Positions 11,227-22,797 of a stretch of DNA of 64,000 nucleotides are shown one piece after another. Position 1 is the first letter of the stretch. Each line of letters opens with the position of its first letter. The stretch comes from Coffea arabica (Eukaryota > Streptophyta > Magnoliopsida > Gentianales > Rubiaceae), in contig NC_092310.1 of assembly GCF_036785885.1 (NCBI RefSeq), positions 62,001 through 126,000 on the forward strand, given 5' to 3'. Made by a program: the position numbers and the translations under genes. The notes beneath the pieces are model-generated. The model had not been told where the DNA came from, made no database searches, and saw nothing but the letters and a program-made list of their open reading frames with translations.

Positions 11227-11417
11227 AATGGAAGATTAAGATTGGAAGATGAAATGGAAGATGATGTTTCAAATAATGATGGTGGTGAATATGCTATTAA
11301 TGAGAATCAATTTCAAACAATGCGACCTACCAGGGAGCGGACACAATTTAGAAATGCTCTAGCATGAGCAATGTTTGTCGACTATGAAATTATACGAGGC
11401 CATCGTGGAAATTGAAG
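11227..11417 (+). pseudogene. PIF/Harbinger-type (ALP1/HARBI1-like) transposase C-terminal fragment, part 2
   Basis: The plus frame reads an acidic region and then TQFRNALA, a stop (tga), AMFVDYEIIRGHRGN and a final stop. The pattern FR(D/N)xLAxxMFxxY is the usual C-terminal end of plant HARBI1/ALP1-like nucleases. Upstream catalytic exons are not recognisable in the window; 7180-8440 may be relict intron or 5' sequence. The internal stop and the hAT-like insertion show it is dead. Family assignment is based on a short motif. Confidence 0.45.
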
Positions 11418-13289
11418 TTTGATAGGAAATTATTCAAACTTAATTTAATGTTAGAATGGCCATTTACTGAAGAATGGTAGCAATATATAATTATGCTTTC
11501 TTTCCCATTTTCTTTGTGCTTAAATTACTTTATTTGCATATTCATCTACTGGAACTTTCTTGTAAGATTTTTTTTTTCAAAAACGTTTGTAGAACTTTCT
11601 TGTAAGATGCAACGCTCGAACATTTATAATAGGTACAAATTATGACTTTCCTCCCCCTTCGTATAACAAAGTAGTCTTTTGGTTTTGTAAACTTTAAAAT
11701 TTTTAACTTAAAAAAAGTATTAGGATTTAACTTGATAAATATTGGCTACTTTTAAGTTAGAATATATAATTAGTTTTTTACTAACATAATTTAAGTAAGA
11801 AAAAAAGGAAGCAACCATAATATATCGATTTCTTTTTCTTTTTCTTTTTTTGCAAAAAAGGAACTATTTGGTGTTTTGCTTTAAAGCTTTGGTAACAATT
11901 AGCTAAATCGAAGAAAAAAATAAATTATTAAAGGCACTCATTGGTTTTTTTTCCTTTAAAACTTTAGTAACAATTAGCTAAATGTAAGAAAAAATAAATT
12001 ATTATATAGCGAAAAAGCAAAAAAGAAAATTTTTATAAAAACAAATGTTACATGGAAACAATTCTAACTCCTAATGAATTCTTCTCTCATTCAAACAAAG
12101 AATTTAGAATTTCAAATGAATTATGTATCAATTTTAAGCATTTCCCAAACAAAAAAATTTGCAATTCTAATTCATAGCATTCAGATTCTATAAAATTTCA
12201 ATTCCAATTCTATGGAACCCAACGCAACCTTAGAGTCTCACTTGAAGAATTGAAGTACAAAATTTTTTTTATTCTTTTATTTATTTATTTTGTGGAGCTC
12301 TAACTTCCTGTACATCACACCCCATTTTTCTTAAAAAAAAATAAAAAAGATATTTAAGAATTTTATTTAAGATGATTTTTTGGGCTTTTCAAAATTAAAA
12401 TAAGAAAAATTTAAAAAAGGACCTATAATGGGACTTAATCAAGGTGAAGAATTTGGATGCACAAGTCTAGGAGAAGGGCTTCTAAAAATTTGAAGTCAAT
12501 ATTGGATATTGAATTTAGTATACCTAATCACCTAAAAAAGTAATTTTTTGATGCCAAAATACAAAATTAAAACCCTTTAACTAGATAGCTCTAGATCTTT
12601 TGAAATCAAAGAAACGTATTCTAGAGCTACATTTGTGACTGGAAAAGTTCGAGGTTTTACCCTTAAGCACCTCCTTACACCCAGCAAAACTAGTTGTGAG
12701 TTTAATTTTATTCTTTTAATTTTAAGGCCAAAATTGAGTTAATTTAAACTAAGCATTATTAATATCTGAACACATAAAACGTGCGCAACACATAAATGGG
12801 AATCAAAACGCGATAATTAATTCCAAGATTTCCATTGGAAAAACCAAGGAATAGTGCACTCTTAGCCCACTCGATCACATGCAACAAAATAAAAAGTAAT
12901 TAAAATTAAAAGGAAAAGGAAAAAGAGAATTACAAAACTCAAATGCCCCTATGTCCCATATAGGTTACATCACTTCTAATAAGAGAAAATAAAGTAAATT
13001 GCAACTCGACAAATTGGATCTTTTTCAAAAAAAAAAAAAAAAAAACCTTGACAAGTTGAAGCATTAATTAATTAATAGTCACCTAATCTAGTCCTAAGGC
13101 CTTAATTCAAACTGCCAAAAATATGTTCTGGAGTCAAATTACAAACTATCTCCTATTCTGCTTTCTTCTGGTGAACCATGCAGAGTTTTGTCCTTAATCG
13201 GCAAGTATTGAACTCATATGCAATTGGGTCACATCTCACGCCAAAGATAAACAAGGCCCCCCATTCATGGATAAACAAATAACAATCAT
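11418..13289. other. AT-rich intergenic stretch without recognisable genes
   Basis: No open frame of note is visible. The stretch contains T-rich and A-rich runs, a small tandem duplication at 11868-12004, and a poly(A) run at 13028-13045. The A/T homopolymers suggest old retroelement tails, but no element could be delimited. Confidence 0.6.
11868..12004. repeat. Two-copy tandem repeat of about 72 bp
   Basis: The block ttggtgttttgctttaaag ... taacaattagctaaat ... ataaattatta at 11868-11930 is repeated at 11941-12004 with small indels and substitutions. Confidence 0.7.
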
Positions 13290-13575
13290 GCCGACTTCAC
13301 CAAGGTCTTCTTCTTCGGCAATAGCACTGGAGGTAACATTGCCATGACATCGCAGTGAGAGCAAGTCGAGATGGGCTAGGCGACGGCGTAAAGCTCAAGG
13401 GAATGATTTTGATGCAGCCCTTTTTCGGTAAACTTTGGGAGCTTATTTGTCCAAACTTTAAGGGATGGGATGATCCAAGGCTGAATCCGATGGCTCATCC
13501 GGGTTCGTTCTCGAGCCTTGTTTGAAGCAAGATTCTGATTCGCATATCCAAGAAAGATATGCGGCGGTGGTGGTG
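13290..13575 (+). pseudogene. Carboxylesterase (CXE, alpha/beta hydrolase fold 3) pseudogene, C-terminal half
   Basis: The plus strand reads ADFTKVFFFGNSTGGNIAM, which matches the nucleophile elbow of plant CXE proteins (usually GDSAGGNI), then a stop. A shifted frame follows with GLGDGVKLKGMILMQPFFG, LWELICPNFKGWDDP and RLNPMAHPGSFSSLV, then a stop where the family has Cys, then SKILIRISKKD. These are successive blocks of the C-terminal half of the family in the right order, with at least one frameshift and two premature stops. CXEs hydrolyse small esters; the gibberellin receptor GID1 belongs to the same fold. The N-terminal half with the HGG oxyanion motif is absent here, but a separate fragment of that half lies at 34858-35126. 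Confidence 0.8.
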
Positions 13576-14800
13576 GCAGATGATAGTGGCAATGAGAAAT
13601 TATTTTGGATGCTCTAACAACCATCAAGCTTTTAGAGTGTTATGTCACTGCTTCTTGAGTTTTTTTTTTCCCTTCAATTTTTCTTCTTATCTTATGGCCC
13701 CCCAACAGTGAAGTACACGAACTACCCTGCTTAGTTGCTCAATTAGAAATTTGATCAAGCTCAATTAAAAATTTGATCAAAATTACATGGTAATTGGAAC
13801 CGCTAAATAAGTATAGGAATTAAGTTGGCCAAAAAATTACATAGGGACCACATTGACATTAAAAAGAAGTTTATGAACGAAATTGACCATTTAATCTATT
13901 GCTACAGCAACAAATGGGTAGCTTTGGATGGATTTTGGGCTTGTTAAAACGGAACTGGATGTTGTAAAAGCCGTTTCAAAAAATGGGTGGGCCAAAAACA
14001 TCCCATGTTGTGATAGCAAAAAATGTCCAGTCTGAAATATGGCCAAACTTGCTGTCTAGAAGAACTTAGGTTAAAATATAGGGAAAAATTGGGAAATGAA
14101 AAGAGATCTGCAAATGAGGATACAAATCATTGCGGGAAACAAATTAATGAGAATCAAATATAAACAGAAAGCGATTGCCTTTTAAATACAAAAATCAAGG
14201 GAATTAATGTGCTAATGAGAATCTTCTTTTAACATTTAAAACAATTCAATCTGGGACATTTTAAATAGAAATGATATGAAATCACAAGAACTGGAATTTT
14301 GGGATGTCAATCAAAGGTACATTAATAACTCTCCATCTTTTAAAGGATTTTCCTGACAATTGTATCTCATTTGCTATATAAATGCACGCAATCACATTAA
14401 TTCCACTATCTGCGTTTAGTCACTTTAACATACATAGAAAAAAAAAAAAAAAAACACCAAATTGATCACCTAATGCCTCTCTTAACGAGTCCTCCCGTTA
14501 AGAAAAAATTATATCGGGTTTATTTTTCTTATTAAAGAAAAATAAATGGAATGTGTCAAATACACCGTTGATATAATAAAATCTCTAATTTAATGAAATA
14601 TAATCAGGTTTATATGCATGGAGAGATTCTTTCTTTGTTTTTTAGCAAAAATCTTTGGCGTCTTAATTGTTTCATTGATAACGAGACAGACATCTTTGAA
14701 GCTAGTCCACTATGAATATACCATCCCATGTATATGGATTCCCCTTCGCATGCAAATTAATTCTTACCCTCCAATGCTCGTTTTTCCATATACATTTGAA
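13576..14800. other. Intergenic region upstream of the TPD1-like gene
   Basis: AT-rich, with a poly(A) run at about 14440-14455. A TATA-like ctatataaatgc occurs at 14374, about 520 bases before the start codon and too far to be the obvious core promoter of the gene. No other coding trace was found. Confidence 0.55.
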
Positions 14801-14810
14801 AGTCTTGCAT

Positions 14811-14818
14811 GTATAAAT
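14811..14818 (+). promoter_or_regulatory. Putative TATA box of the TPD1-like gene
   Basis: gtataaat lies 84 bases before the ATG at 14902, leaving room for a leader of about 50 nt. No other core element was identified. Confidence 0.5.
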
Positions 14819-14901
14819 TCCGAAGTTCTCTTATGCATATGCAGATAAAAGTAGCACACTTTAAGATTCAGAATCTTTGAAAAGAGACGAGAACAAAGAA
14901 G

Positions 14902-15705
14902 ATGGCAGCCATTTTCAAGATCCTTTGCTTGCCTCTCTTTCTTGGTCTATTGAGCGCAGGTACAGTTTCTAAATGCATCACTATATCAACTGCAGTAGAT
15001 TTCAAAAAGAATCATAGAAACTGTACATATACATATATATATACACGTGTGCACGCTGTGTCGAGCAGGTGCACGTTTAATTTTGAAAAAAAAAAAATTA
15101 GATATGTGTATTGATAAATTTTCATTAAAATCTATACTTGAAAACATCTTTTTTTTTTATTCAAGTAGGAGATAAAATAATAGTGTTATCAACTTCAAAA
15201 CTTTTGGCTGGTCCACTTTAGACATACAATGCATGTATTTACATGTTTTTGATGCATGCATTTCATCCTTAGTTTAATAATAATATGTATGTGTATAATG
15301 TGTTTTTCTTTAGAATTAATATTAATATGTGTTATGTTGTTAATTGGTAGTAGTAATTCATTTTAACTTGCAGGCACTGCAAATGCTCAAGGATGCTCTC
15401 TATCAAGTCTAATCATATTGCAGGCTCCAACAGGAGCAAAGGTACAATCCAAGCCGGAGTTCAAACTCACCATCTTTAACGATTGCACTTGCACTCAGAC
15501 CCAGGTCAAGCTGTCCTGCTCCGGCTTTCAAAGCGCTGAAAAGATTAATCCTGCTGTCTTGTCTCAAAATGGCGGCGGGTCTTGCCTCGTTAACGGTGGC
15601 CAACCAATCTATTATGGTGTTACACACGGCAATTTCAGTTTCAATTATGCAGCTGATAATCAATACCCCTTTAAACCTATTAGCAGTCAAATATCCTGCT
15701 CTTAG
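14902..15705 (+). CDS. TPD1-like secreted cysteine-rich protein (TAPETUM DETERMINANT 1 homolog family)
   Basis: Two exons: 14902-14959 and 15374-15705, joined through a GT-AG intron (ag/gtacag donor, cttgcag/gc acceptor), giving 129 residues. Residues 1-24 form a hydrophobic signal peptide. The mature part starts QGCSLSSL and contains six cysteines in the TPD1 pattern: QGC, DCTCT, KLSC, GSCLV and the terminal SQISCS. The FNDCTCTQTQVKLSCSGFQS, GQPIYYG and PFKPISSQISCS blocks are family hallmarks. TPD1 is the secreted ligand of the receptor kinase EMS1/EXS that fixes tapetal cell fate in anthers. Short TPD1-like homologs such as this one are widespread in plants and their ligand role is not established. 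A near-identical exon 2 lies about 9.9 kb upstream. The 3' flank runs directly into the tandem repeat array. The reverse-strand open frame over exon 2 is a shadow. Confidence 0.9.
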
Positions 15706-16029
15706 ATTGTTCTTGAAGTGGCATCCATGATTGAATTGTGCCTGGTTAATTCCAGTTTTCATTTAATGTTACCTGCTAGGACATGATCAACATGCAAATT
15801 AAATAAGATGAGTTTTTGAAATTTATATAAAGTTCTTGTTATATTTATGAATGGCTTATATATTACGTAATTTGTTACTTGTTTAACAAACAAGTAATAG
15901 AAAATGGATACTTGAATATCTAAGGTCTCTTTTTTCCTTGAATTTCTTTTTTTTTCCTCTTGGAAAACCAGAACTAAGCGTAGTATGTTCTATTTAACGT
16001 ACAAAAGTGATGTTCTATTTAACGTACAA

Positions 16030-18115
16030 AAGTGCACAACACCAGCAAACTTCTAACTAAACGTAGTATGTTCTATATGATCATTGCCGTAATCCTTGAA
16101 AAATGGTAAGAAAACTCCGCACACTGCTAGTAGCAAACTTCTAACCAAACTTAGTATGTGTTCTATTTAATCATTGCCTTAAGCCTTGTAAAATGGTAAG
16201 GGGAAAACCCCTCAAAATGAACAATTTTTCAGGAACGGAAGGTTGAGTTTCTACTTGACCTTTTTGCTCCTGTACAGTACTTATCTGAAATCCACTCACA
16301 ATATTCCAGATTTTTAACAAGCCTAGATCTATTCCAAGTGACTCACAAGATTAACCAGAGTCCAAGAAAATCTCTAAAACCAATGAGATGCGCATATAGT
16401 TTGTTCAACTGGTGGCCCATTACACTATTCAAATCAAATGCTACAGTACATGAGAGTCCAATATTTGCACGCAAAGGACAAAACTCTACACAATTCACCT
16501 AACTTCTAAGCCTTGTATGTACTGGTACTCTTTGCTTAAACCTTGTAGAATTACCAAAAGCAACCCCTAATGAACCTTTCTTGTAAATCTCTATAATTTC
16601 TAGAAGCTGAGACTCAGATTTGAATACCAGCATCATTTCCTATAATTTCACCACAAAATTAATTATCTACCATGCAACACTCAAAAATTAGTAACAAGCC
16701 CATAGATAAATCCCAAGTAACTCGTCTAAATTAGATAGAACTTAAATCCCAAAGTACAACATCCTTGTATATGAGTCATCTAATTGCCTGCAAAGGAACC
16801 ATACTCTGCACAAAACCAGCAAATTTCTAAGCATAATTTAGTATATTCTGGTTACCCTTTGCCTAAAGCCTTGTATAATGGTGAAAATACAACCTCCGAG
16901 TGAATCTTCCTGCAAAAGGCTTTCTTGTAAGTCTTGGGATTTCTAGAACCTAGGTTTTAGTTACTAATTGGCCTATTTTCTTTTCTCTGGAAAGGTACTT
17001 ATCCACCATAATATACATTAACAATATTGAAGATTTTTAATAAAACCAAAACAGATTCCAAGTAACCCATCTAGATTAATTAAAATCCAACCAAATCTCA
17101 ATATTCAAGAAGACATGCGTATAATATTTTTGGCCCGCCATCCATTTGAATACTCAAATAAAACTCCCGCAAAAGGAATTCTTTTATACTCAATATCCCC
17201 CATACCATTTTACTTTCTCTGTTTATTTCACCCCAGGGCTACTTATTTACCATAAAATCATTGACAATTGCCCAAAATTTGTAAAAGAAAAAGCCACAGA
17301 TATATCCCAAGTAATTCACCTAAAATTAGATAGAATCCAAAAAGGTGCAATACGTCCTTGTATACAAGTCCTCTAATACCGGCAAAGGAACCAAGCTCTG
17401 CGCAGCACCAGCAAACTTCTAAACAAACTTAGTATTAAATGGTTAATCATTGCATTAAGCACTGTAGAGTGGTTAAAAACAAAAAAACAAAAAACCACCT
17501 CCAAATGAACCTCGCTTACTTGCAATTCTTGGGATTTCTTAAACCTAAGTTTCTATTTTAAATGCCTTTTTTCTTTTCCCCATTTGTTTGACCAGAACAC
17601 AGCTCATTTATCACAAAATCAATTGGCAATATTCCAAGTATTCAACAACCCACAATTAAACTCTAAGTAACCCACCTATACTAATTAGAATCACAACAAC
17701 ATGCAGATACTCTGTTGCTTCTTTCACCATTTGAATATCCAATAGACACCCTAAAGTCCAGCATCCTTACCTATGAATCCTAAAGTGCAACATCCTTACC
17801 TATGAATCCTATATTTGCATGCAAAAGGGCAAAACTCTACAAATCCACCTAACTTCTTACTAACCTAGTATATTCTGAGCACTCTTTGCCAGAAACCTTG
17901 TGGAATGGTCAAAAATATCCTCCACTTGAATCTAAGCGCAATATGTTTTCTTGCAAATGTCTGCAATTTCTAAAACCTGAGTTTCAGTTCTAATTAAAAT
18001 TTATTTCTTCTCCATTTATTTGACCGCAATGCCACAAAACTGTAACAAACTCACAGATATAAAAATCTCAGAAATCCAAAATAATGCTCTACTTAGTTCC
18101 TCATATCATATTCAA
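16030..18115. repeat. Tandem repeat array, copy 1 (about 390-bp monomers)
   Basis: A landmark centred on aaactctgcaca recurs at about 16120, 16483, 16803, 17394 and 17832. Around it every monomer carries the same order of blocks: a trait such as cttctaaccaaacttagtatg, attgccttaagccttgtag, aatgg, cctccaaatgaacctt, tgctttcttgtaattcttgg, atttctagaacctgag, then ttttctcc, acttatctaccataaaatc, a stretch like tccaagtaactcacc, and cctaaagtgcaacatcc. Two monomer types alternate: one reads caccagcaaacttctaa and the other attcacctaacttctta after the landmark. A last variant at 17832 has tatattctgagcactctttg. The first monomer overlaps the 3' flank of the TPD1-like gene. No coding sequence is seen. Confidence 0.85.
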
Positions 18116-20951
18116 CTTAAACACTAAAGTGCAACGTGCTCGCCTAAGAGGTATCAAAGGCCTGTCCAGTTGACCAGTGAAGTCCTTCCAAGAATCAGAA
18201 CACACAAGAGCAAACTCTTTAGACCCAAACAATATAAAAAACGAAAGCCTTTGCCTGTATCCATGGCACCCTCATTTTTAGAGAAGTCAATTGTGCACCT
18301 ATCTCCTCTTTTCTAGAATTAAAATCCAGCATTTTTAGGCTCTCACTACCCCAAGCATCACCTACTTCATTTCAAAAGTTCATTTGTCTCTGACAACAAT
18401 CTACAGCCATTTCTAAATCAGAACTAAAACTTTCTACTATGTCATTATTCTCTCTATCGGGTCTCAATCTCTACTGATGAGCAGCATAGTTCAAAAAATA
18501 TAAACTGACCCTAGTACTGATTGTGTAGTTAGCTTTCATGTTTCAGTTTCAATATGTCTAAAATCATTAAAAGTATAACAAAAGATTTTAATGTAGGCAA
18601 TAAAGAAATTATTCACTGAAGAATTTTGGCCGCAGATAGCATACTTGAAAGACTTAAAGACTCCATATGGTACCATCTATCCCTTTTTGGCTTACAAAAA
18701 AAAAACCCATTCCCTATATAATAGAAATGTATATGAGTAGATGAAATAAGCCATATAGGGCAAACGGCAGGTCATTTAAACCATAAGGTGTCTTGAGTTA
18801 AGCAACTACACTGTCTGAGGCCCAAATATTTAGTAAATAATTACATGAAGCCCATTTTAAATGCTTTGATTAATACTTGAATTGATTTTAATCATTTTGA
18901 TACTGAACTATGAAACAAAGTGCACACTCGGTCCATGAGATCAATTTATGTTTTCAAACTATGCCACACAACATTAAAGGCCAAAACCCAACGAAGGCAA
19001 TAAAAAATCACACTAGACAATTTGAAATCTGATTGGGAGTTAGCTGTAGATTGTTGATAAAGACTAATGAACTTACTAGAATTAAGCGGATGATGTCTAC
19101 AGTAGTGAGGGCCCAAAAAATTTCTAGATTTCAATTTCCAGAAAAAAAAAAAAAAAAAAAGGAGATAGGCATGCGCTATTGGCTCCTCCAGCACTTAAGA
19201 GGGTGCAATGGATAGTAACAAAATGAAGGGTTTTCAATAGAGCCAAAATTTAAATTACAAGAATCAAGAATGCAAATTTGAGATTGATGATGTTTTAATC
19301 TTAGGAGTTCATTCTTATGCGCTTAGAGGATTGGAGGGACCTCATAGATCAACTAACAGCCTTTGTATGCAGCTTTGTGAATTCTTGGCCCACTAATATG
19401 GAGATGAGACATAAATGGGAGAATGGGATATCACCTAAATAGTGGGAGCTTTACCTAAAACATGAAACCAAACGACAGGGCCATGAAATGAGTTCTTGGT
19501 CCATGAAAAAATTTGAAGAAAATTGAAGAAGAAAATAGGACTAGTAGACAAGTCGTGATGGATAGAAAGGCCCATCCCTCTGGGCTGTCAGGAAGCTGAA
19601 AGTTCTTCCCCGAGATATGATTTGCAGACGCTATGTCAAAGAAAGTACAACAATGTCCAATAGTCCAAATGAACAGCATAGAAAATCGCTAAGTCAGATC
19701 AAAGCATTAGTTATATCATTGAAAGTTGAAATTGAAGAACTTACCAGTAATAACTGTTTATCCTATTTACCAGTAAATGAATAATAAATCAACTATGTCC
19801 ATTTTAAGAGATCCAGAAGTTTCTTTTGTTCTGTTTAAATGATTTCGGCATAACCAGAAAGATATATGGATATCCAGAAAAATGGGTAAAACACATTCTA
19901 AACCTACAAGAAGAGTTCAAAAATCATGTTCTCCAAGGATTATATCTTTCTATTTCAGTTTCTAACATGTATTTATTGACCATGGACAATCGAATATGAG
20001 AAGGAAAAGCAGGACAAAAAACAAAGCCATAAGAAGACCTACTCCTACCTTGAAGTAGAAGACAACCATGCATATAGAACCACTATACTATGAAGTTACA
20101 ATTTTCAGAAACAGGGCATACCTAGATTAACTCCTATTTATGTATGAAGAACAAATGGGTAGCAAATGAAGAACAAATGGGTAGCAGATGAACGGAAATC
20201 AAGGTATAATAGTCAAGAAAGCAAGGATTCCAAAAATTATAAAGAAAAGCAAATGACACAAGTTTATCAACATAATTCCATGTAAGGAAAAAGTGGGAGA
20301 AAATGTTAGAATTAGCAATAAAGCCAGAATCTGTGTGACCATCTGAAAGGAAATCTGGAGGGAAAAGAGCGGCCTACTCATTTAAGATAGGCAGTAAGAT
20401 TTTCATTCAAAAGTTCCTAAGTGATAAAAGATATAAGAGACAAATGAGTAGAGACACTGTTGACTTGCAAACACACACTGTTAAACCAACAATTCTAATA
20501 AACAAAAAGAAAATAGAAATGACCCAGACCTCCAAATGAAGGCAGATGGTATACAGTGAAACTAAAAGCAGGTTATGCGTCTTGTCATTAGGAAAAAATC
20601 AAAGCCTAAATAAGGGACAGTAATAATTGTTGCCAGTTAATAACTGAAGAAATTGTTAGCCATCAATTTTAAGTATTTAGTGACTTAGGCAAGTCCTTTT
20701 TTCTTTACTAGAATCCCTATACAAGCATCAACATCAATTAGGTATCAACTACAATATGACAGAGAATACCATCATTCACAAAACAAATTAAAATAGAACA
20801 TGCCTGAGCAGCATAACTGAATTAAGCTACACGTCTATCACTAAACATTCTAAGCATAATGAAAGACAGCTGATGCAAAAACATACTTTGAAGAAAATCT
20901 AAATTTTTTCATACTTAGTCAAACTAATCAAAGTGCTAAATGTAACTTCTC
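18116..20951. repeat. Duplicated segment A (copy 1), about 2.8 kb
   Basis: This non-tandem block follows array copy 1 and is homologous in the same order and orientation to 27790-30715. Shared stretches include the ttgaccagtgaa block at 18170/27830, gtaccatctatccctttttggc at 18670/28245, gaaattgaagaa near 19520/29150, and ggctgtcaggaagctgaaagttc at 19583/29213. A high-identity third partial copy is at 31430-32437. Some minus-strand stretches look exon-like (19560-19680 and 18170-18290) but neither forms a recognisable protein. A poly(A) run occurs at 19142-19160. Confidence 0.85.
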
Positions 20952-20959
20952 AGAATTTC

Positions 20960-22797
20960 TAAGTCAAGCAGGAAACGAAGTGTTAATCAAGTCAATCATC
21001 ATGGCCTTACCCTCCTATACTATGTCATGCTTCAAGCTTCCAAGGAGCCTGTGTAAGGAGATCTGTAAAAGAATTGCAAATTTTTAGTGGGGAAATGGTG
21101 AATACGGACAAAGAATGCACTGGGTGAGTTGGAACAAGATCACTGAAACTAAAGGAAATGGTGGACTTGGGTTCAGGGACCTAGAAAACTTTAATGAAGC
21201 TCTCCTGGCCAAACAATGCTGGAGGATTTTAATTCAACCAAACCTGCTGATGAGCAAAGTAATCAGAGCCAGGTATTTGAGAGATAGAAACCTTTTTGAA
21301 AGCAAGGTAAAGAACAGTGATTCTTGGGTATGGAAAAGTATATCCAATGCAAGAGAATTGCTAGCCAAAGGAATAATGAAAAGGATTGGAGACGGGAATA
21401 CAGTGGATAAATGGAATAATAAGTGGCCACCTAATACAGAAGAGGGCAAGGTTAGAACGGAAAACCTACAGTTTGTAGAGTGAAAACAGTTTATCGGCTT
21501 TTATCAGGTGGCAAATGGAATATGGAGTTACTGAAGGAAACTTTCTGTCAGGAAGATGTAGAGCAAATACAAAGCATTCATATCAGTTGCTTCCAAAGAA
21601 AGAACCGGATGTACTGGAGACATTCCAAATCTGGGGTGTATACTGTGAAAACAGGCTATGCTCTAGCTAAGCAGAGGAAGAAGAAACCCCAGTGTGAAAA
21701 AGGAAAGCATGAGGAGGCTAGTACTCGACCTAGGAAGGATAAAGTTTGAAAAGGTTTGTGGAACCTGAACATTAAACATAAGCATAAACAATTTTTCTGG
21801 AAATGCTTACAAGAGTACTCCCGATTCAAGAATGCATATTCCATAGAACAAAAATGGGTGATCCTATGTGCAGATGTTGTGGAGAGGAAGTAGAAACTCT
21901 TGAACACGTGTTCTTTTCTTGCACCAATGTGCAACAGACATGGAAATTAGCACCATTGAAGGCTTGAATGATCTAAGGTTTAATTTTTGGAGATAGTGGG
22001 AATGTCTTATAGATGCATGCAAAGTGGAGAATAGAGAGGGGCACTTGGAACTCACACTCAATATACGTTGGCAAATATGGAAAACAAGAAACAAATTCAT
22101 GTTTGAGGGCAAGAGAATGGACAGCAACTCAACCATCAGGAGAGCTCAGAAAAAATGGACGGAATACACAGAGGTAAACAAGGGGAATCTGGAGAAAATG
22201 GAGGACCAACCAAGACAACAAATGATGAACCGAAGATGGACTTCCTCTCCAGTGTGATACAATAAGAATTAACAGGATGCTGCTGTGTCTACAAAGAAGA
22301 TCAGAACAGGACTTGGGATAGTTGCAAGAAACTGGAAAGGGGAACTAGTAGAAGTGAGGGCAGTGCAGGAACTAAAGAAAGGAAGAGCAATAGTGGAAGA
22401 AGCGGCAGCAATTAAACAAGCTCTGCTGATGGCAAAAGATGCAGGATAGGCGAAAATTGAATTGCAATCTGACTGTAAAAATGTGGTAAACATGATAAAA
22501 GAAAGAAGAACCGAGAACCACACAGTGACAACTATAGTGGAAGGCATCATTTCGTTAGCAGATTGGTTTTCTGTTTGCAAGTTCAAGTTTGTTAGTGGGA
22601 AAAGGAATTGTCTGAGTCATTATGTAGCAAAATTTGCATCAACATTAGTGAAGAATATAATGTGGAAGCTTAGCTTTCCCCTGTGGCTCAAACAGATGGC
22701 ACAAGATGATCTGATGGGCAGTACCAAGTTTGGAAGCTTAGAACTTTTGTAGTACCAAGTTTTATTAATACAATATCGTTTTGACAAAAAAAAATAA
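20960..22797 (+). mobile_element. 5'-truncated L1-type LINE (non-LTR retrotransposon)
   Basis: The element starts inside the reverse-transcriptase C-terminal part (LSQAGNEVLIKSIIMALPSY, then the thumb-like HWVSWNKITETKGNGGLGFRD region). It continues with a zf-RVT-like segment containing CRCCGEEVETLEHVFFSC and an RNase H-like domain with ELQSDCKNVVNMI. It ends in a short leader to an A-rich tail at 22786-22797. Several stops and frameshifts are present, for example at about 21089, 21481 and 22448. The 8 bases agaatttc stand on both sides (20952-20959 and 22798-22805), a likely target duplication. They fall inside a monomer of the tandem array, at the boundary of segment A. Confidence 0.88.

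Noticed and set aside
14374..14385. Strong TATA-like box ctatataaatgc
   Set aside because: About 520 bases upstream of the TPD1-like ATG; the box at 14811 fits better, though an alternative long leader is not excluded.
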